Positions 23,055 to 25,501 of a DNA stretch of 25,501 nt are shown in pieces. The translations under genes and the position numbers were made by a program. The notes under the pieces are model-generated. The model was given only the letters and a program-made list of their open reading frames with translations. It ran no database searches and was not told where the DNA came from. Positions within the stretch are counted from its first letter, which is position 1; each line of letters opens with the position of its first letter. The stretch comes from a virus: positions 1-25,501 of IMG/VR virus record IMGVR_UViG_3300030104_000035. One strand, written 5' to 3'.

Positions 23055-23742
23055 TGTATTCCTCTCCTACTTTTAGTAAGCTATCCCAAAACTCTTTATC
23101 TAACTCGTACCCTACAACAAACAAATCAGGGTTTTCTCTGTACTTCATTATAGCATTCTTGCCCATCAACAATCTGCCAGTACGTGCATCGTTAATTGGA
23201 CACGGAGTATTAGCTAACATCATACTCCTAAATACTGTAGGGTCTTGGCACATCACTGAGATGGCTGACACCTGTAATCCTAACCCACCTACCTGTTGAG
23301 GTAACCCCAGCAATCTAGCATTCTTCCTGCGATTGCAATGTGGGTCTTGCTGCATCTCACCTTCAGAGATTCCAACTATATTTAACTGGATACCTCTGCT
23401 TTTAGGGATTAAGCAAGAGTCGTTACCTCCCCCACCCATTATTGTAGGAGCTATGCTGGACATTACCGGGCTACTCCCCGGAGATGAACCTGCTCCGTTG
23501 TAATTTATAATTTCACTTTGGTTGTTAGATTCTACAGTTGAATCTTCGTAGTTATTAGAGAAGTCACCTTCTATGTCGTTGCCATTGTCTGTAGTGGTAC
23601 TGTTGTTGTTAGTTATACCATCATCAATCGGCACTTGTTCCTGTGCATTCACTGGATGACAAAAAGCTACTAATAGTAGTGTCGCTACACATAAGCTTTG
23701 TAGCAGCTTCCGTATGTCCAATAAGTGCGAGTGTCTGTGCAT
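22888..23742 (-). CDS. Secreted four-cysteine protein, unknown function
   Basis: A 284-residue protein with a signal peptide (RKLLQSLCVATLLLVAF, probable cleavage after VNA at 33), an Asn/Ser/Asp-rich disordered region (about 40-105), a compact domain (about 108-228) and a Ser/Thr/Lys-rich tail. The domain contains SCLIPKSRGIQLNIVGIS, DPHCNRRKNARLLG, SVMCQDPTVF and TPCPINDARTGRLL; the four Cys (110, 136, 165, 181) could make two disulfides. I recall similar domains in marine phages but no function. The ATG at 23742 has a weak binding site; a TTG seven codons later is possible. The last 56 codons overlap the next gene, and the first 40 overlap the lipoprotein gene. Confidence 0.55.
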   Translation of the reverse strand: MHRHSHLLDIRKLLQSLCVATLLLVAFCHPVNAQEQVPIDDGITNNNSTTTDNGNDIEGDFSNNYEDSTVESNNQSEIINYNGAGSSPGSSPVMSSIAPTIMGGGGNDSCLIPKSRGIQLNIVGISEGEMQQDPHCNRRKNARLLGLPQQVGGLGLQVSAISVMCQDPTVFRSMMLANTPCPINDARTGRLLMGKNAIMKYRENPDLFVVGYELDKEFWDSLLKVGEEYNEEFVEDTTTKRSLSDQFRSSKRNKSTSSASTSTTNTGTGSRNKPKPVNDGAGKD

Positions 23743-23863
23743 CTTGGTTTCTCTGACATACAGTATCTCCCACCCTGCATGACGCTGTATATGTTATGGT
23801 TTGACAAGCGGATAACAACATTAGTATACATAGTTGTATCCAGAGATTGTTGTTTGTCAACAC
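23624..23863 (-). CDS. Small lipoprotein (possible outer spanin)
   Basis: A 79-residue protein starting with GTG, with AGGA seven bases upstream, four bases after the preceding stop. Residues 1-20 (MLTNNNLWIQLCILMLLSAC) form a signal with a lipobox LSAC, so Cys20 would be lipidated and the protein sorted to the inner face of the outer membrane. The mature part has three more Cys (CRVGDTVCQR and KLMCSD, with one further near the end). Size and lipobox fit an Rz1-like outer spanin, but the partner gene is not adjacent and the Pro-rich content usual for Rz1 is absent. It overlaps the next gene by 119 bases. Confidence 0.55.
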   Translation of the reverse strand: MLTNNNLWIQLCILMLLSACQTITYTASCRVGDTVCQRNQDAQTLALIGHTEAATKLMCSDTTISSFLSSSECTGTSAD

Positions 23864-23867
23864 TTAT

Positions 23868-24128
23868 TTATCCTACCCCTGGTCTTTTTCTTTCCGGGTC
23901 TAATACTTCATATTTCTGTAGGAATCCCTCTAGGTACATGGCTCTTTCTACGTGGTCCAGTGTGTACCTCTGTCCTAGCCTGGCTTCCAGCGCTTCACGC
24001 ACGTAGAATACATCGGACTTAGGAATGTGTACACGTCTTAGTCTGTTACTGTCACCGTCTGCTATTGCATCGTAGAACTCTTCAATGACATTCTCAGAAG
24101 AGTACAGGTGTATTTTGTTTTTATACAT
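23868..24128 (-). CDS. Small charged protein of unknown function, first gene after a structured leader
   Basis: An 86-residue protein (MYKNKIHLYSSENVIEEFYD, RRVHIPKSDVFYVREALEAR, GQRYTLDHVERAMYLEGFLQ). The pattern SDVFYVREALEARLGQRYTLDHVERAMYLEG is a segment I recall from other marine phage genomes, split here into two quoted parts; function is unknown. No ribosome binding site precedes the ATG; instead a long leader with an inverted repeat (24147-24220) ends 18 bases upstream, and a strong promoter lies at 24271-24300. Leader-controlled translation is plausible. It is the first gene of the envelope gene set. Confidence 0.6.
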   Translation of the reverse strand: MYKNKIHLYSSENVIEEFYDAIADGDSNRLRRVHIPKSDVFYVREALEARLGQRYTLDHVERAMYLEGFLQKYEVLDPERKRPGVG

Positions 24129-24146
24129 GATATTACCGAAAAAGGT

Positions 24147-24220
24147 GGTATCTGTAGCAACCTACGTGTTAGAGGAGGAGGAGACATGGAGGAAGAGACA
24201 CCCAGACTACTACAGATACC
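24147..24220 (-). promoter_or_regulatory. Leader inverted repeat, 11-bp perfect arms
   Basis: GGTATCTGTAG (24147-24157) and CTACAGATACC (24210-24220) are perfect inverted copies, 52 bases apart, within the 5' leader of the 86-residue gene. On the minus strand the loop holds a pyrimidine tract with CTCCTCCTCCTC, which resembles the anti-Shine-Dalgarno end of 16S rRNA. On the plus strand the same tract is AGGAGGAGGAG followed six to seven bases later by an ATG opening a 12-codon frame. A regulatory RNA structure is the inference. Confidence 0.45.
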
Positions 24221-24270
24221 TTAGTATAACACTTATTGTTTGTTATAGTTTATGTTGTGTTATAAAAATT

Positions 24271-24300
24271 AGTATATACTACGGTTAGTATAACTGTCAA
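24271..24300 (-). promoter_or_regulatory. Strong sigma70-type promoter
   Basis: On the minus strand TTGACA (24295-24300) and TATACT (24271-24276) are 18 bases apart; the -35 is perfect and the -10 has one mismatch. It lies in the 294-base gap between the HNH gene and the 86-residue gene, so transcription would start near 24264 with a leader of about 135 bases. Confidence 0.7.
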
Positions 24301-24390
24301 GTTAAACTTTACCTATGTCCAATCTTTTTTATATAGTTTAACTATTTATTTGTTTTATTATTTATTAGTTTTAACTTAAAAAGTTTAACT
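24300..24390. repeat. Cluster of AGTT-n-AACT palindromes
   Basis: Three copies of the nearly palindromic 9-mer AGTTWAACT (24300-24308, 24335-24343, 24382-24390) and one copy with an extra T (24367-24376) lie within 91 bases upstream of the promoter at 24271-24300; one touches its -35 box. They could be repressor or activator sites. The region is AT-rich and the same 9-mer also occurs elsewhere (for example 8050-8058), so chance is possible. Otherwise the gap 24301-24422 holds nothing I can identify. Confidence 0.3.
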
Positions 24391-24422
24391 ACCTGCTCCT
24401 GCTACGCAGTTATACCCGGATA

Positions 24423-25295
24423 TTACTTCTTGTCAATAGTGTTTTCTTTATTGTGCGACACTTTGTCGTACTGATACATACAACCAAACTTCCACTTGTT
24501 TGACTTACTAAGGTTTTCTTTTTTAGGTATTAGCTGTAAGTTCCAAGGTACGTGTAGTCCACATACTGTTTCACCATTCAACGGTACAATATGATCTATA
24601 TGGTACTCTTTGTTTTGTGTATCTCTTATTTGTTTTTGTTTTAGGTGTAGCTTTCTTATTTCTTTCTTCTGTTCTAGTGTTAGCCAATTAGGTACTGCAG
24701 GATGTGACTTGCGAATATGTCTAATTCTATTTCGCATTTTAAGGTCTGCTTTTCTTTTAGGAAGCTTTCTATAGGCTCTTCCAACTTCGGGGTTTTCTTT
24801 TCTATACTTGAAGGCTTTTTTATTCCTACAAACCTTACATGCAGAAGGAGTAGTTATGTATTTGCTTCCATCTGTTCTAGTTCTAGTCCTAATGCTAAAC
24901 TCTTTAATAGGTTTTATCTCTTTACAAGTACCACATTGTCTTTCTGTTTTGTTTTTTCTTTTTAGTTCGGCTTCTTCTCTTTGTTTTTTATTTAATTCTT
25001 TGTTATAATCACTATTAGTCCAAGCTTCATGTTTAGCTTCAGCCATTGTTTGCCCTGGTTTAGGCTTTAGGTTCTCATACAGTTTACGTTTTATTCCTGT
25101 TAGAGGATTAACCTTCTTAGTCATACTAGCTAAATACTCTTCTCTAGTCATTTTCTTTCTATTACGGAAGTCTCTATTATAACATACCTTACATCTACCC
25201 CTGGTCTTTTGTATTCCTTCAACAGTATAGGTACTTCTTCCCGGAAACTCCTCTATAGGCTTCTCTTTTTTACAGGAAAGGCATGTTTTTAACAT
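24423..25295 (-). CDS. HNH endonuclease with tandem zinc-binding modules
   Basis: A 290-residue protein. Two similar zinc modules occur at residues 5-38 (CLSCKKEKPIEEF ... CKVC) and 121-156 (CGTCKEIKPIKEF ... CKVC), each with two CxxC pairs. Between and after them are basic linkers. The C-terminal HNH domain reads YHIDHIVPLNGETVCGLHVP, WNLQLIPKKENLSKSN, with D234-H235 as the expected metal/catalytic pair and the Asn residues N252 and N261/N266 further on. AGGAG six bases upstream supports the ATG. It is likely a free-standing homing-type or packaging-associated HNH nuclease; its distance from the terminase genes favours the former. Its own promoter precedes it. Confidence 0.8.
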   Translation of the reverse strand: MLKTCLSCKKEKPIEEFPGRSTYTVEGIQKTRGRCKVCYNRDFRNRKKMTREEYLASMTKKVNPLTGIKRKLYENLKPKPGQTMAEAKHEAWTNSDYNKELNKKQREEAELKRKNKTERQCGTCKEIKPIKEFSIRTRTRTDGSKYITTPSACKVCRNKKAFKYRKENPEVGRAYRKLPKRKADLKMRNRIRHIRKSHPAVPNWLTLEQKKEIRKLHLKQKQIRDTQNKEYHIDHIVPLNGETVCGLHVPWNLQLIPKKENLSKSNKWKFGCMYQYDKVSHNKENTIDKK

Positions 25296-25324
25296 AAAAT
25301 ACTCCTCTTGTATCTATAAATAGT

Positions 25325-25353
25325 ACAATAACAACATATAGTATCTTTGTCAA
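25325..25353 (-). promoter_or_regulatory. Strong sigma70-type promoter of the HNH gene
   Basis: TTGACA (25348-25353) and TATTGT (25325-25330) on the minus strand are 17 bases apart, an almost ideal arrangement. Transcription would begin about 20-25 bases before the ATG, leaving a short leader that carries the AGAGGAG ribosome binding site. Confidence 0.65.
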
Positions 25354-25501
25354 GGGTCCATACCCCCCTTCAAAAAACCACTTCTGTGTGTTTATGTATA
25401 TATACGTACTGGGTGACCCCCAATGGCCCTCGGCCGCCAACGCATTTTGAGACTGATTTGCTAGATTTTATAGAGTTTTTCTTCATAAGTCACTGTATTT
25501 G
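25354..25501. other. Non-coding right end with GC-rich island
   Basis: No gene is supported here. A C-run (CCCCCC near 25362-25368), a TATGTATATATACGTA stretch and a GC-rich island (about 25411-25437) with GGCC-CTC-GGCC (25425-25435) stand out from the AT-rich surroundings. The hairpin has only four GC pairs plus possible wobble extension and no U-tract, so I do not call it a terminator. Confidence 0.35.

Noticed and set aside
23855-23860. TTGACA at the start of the lipoprotein gene as a promoter
   Set aside because: The nearest TATACT is 26 bases away, and no -10 exists at 15-19 bases.
24391-24422. Possible terminator after the HNH gene (CTGC-GTA-GCAG stem)
   Set aside because: The stem has only four base pairs and the T-run lies too far away, so I cannot support it.
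25354-25501. tRNA or partial gene at the right end
   Set aside because: No cloverleaf arms, no acceptor end and no open frame of useful length could be found by eye on either strand.

Overview
This window is part of the genome of a tailed bacteriophage (Caudoviricetes). Every gene I accept is read from the minus strand, so transcription runs from the right end (25501) to the left end (1). The sequence is AT-rich, most starts carry an AAGGA-type ribosome binding site, and genes are packed with short overlaps; six junctions have the form TAATG. The proteins resemble families I know from uncultured marine phages. The packaging and head genes plus a short-tail adaptor and hub point to a podovirus-like virion of the P22/SU10 type. 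The host cannot be fixed from the sequence; a marine proteobacterium is an inference.

Right end (25501-21529), in order of transcription: a promoter and an HNH endonuclease with duplicated zinc-binding modules; a non-coding stretch with a second strong promoter, operator-like repeats and a long inverted repeat; an 86-residue protein of unknown function; a small lipoprotein; two proteins with signal peptides; and a membrane-anchored coiled-coil protein. The last four form an envelope-directed set with unusually long gene overlaps.

Middle right (21520-18644): a run of small, very basic proteins (one made of Lys-Gly-Met repeats), a conserved 227-residue unknown, a small probable virion protein and the small terminase subunit. 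Between the small and large terminase genes lies a full-length helix-turn-helix ORF with no ATG, GTG or TTG at its expected beginning: an ATA stands where its neighbours have TAATG. It overlaps the 5' part of the large terminase frame, and a run of six C joins the two frames.

Middle (18364-8062): large terminase, a 46-residue zinc-ribbon gene, a small probable exported protein, the portal, a small linker gene, a 1268-residue probable internal or ejected virion protein, the scaffold and the major capsid protein. The capsid gene appears to have its own promoter region, a structured leader and a terminator-like hairpin.

Left (7988-1): virion and tail genes, namely a small structural protein, a 951-residue tail fiber with a cupredoxin-like module, degenerate 13-residue repeats and a self-cleaving S74 chaperone domain, several small tail proteins, a head-tail adaptor, an 846-residue tail hub or stabilisation protein carrying a block of repeated domains, and the start of another fiber cut by the window edge. 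No replication genes, integrase, holin, endolysin, tRNA or CRISPR array were seen.
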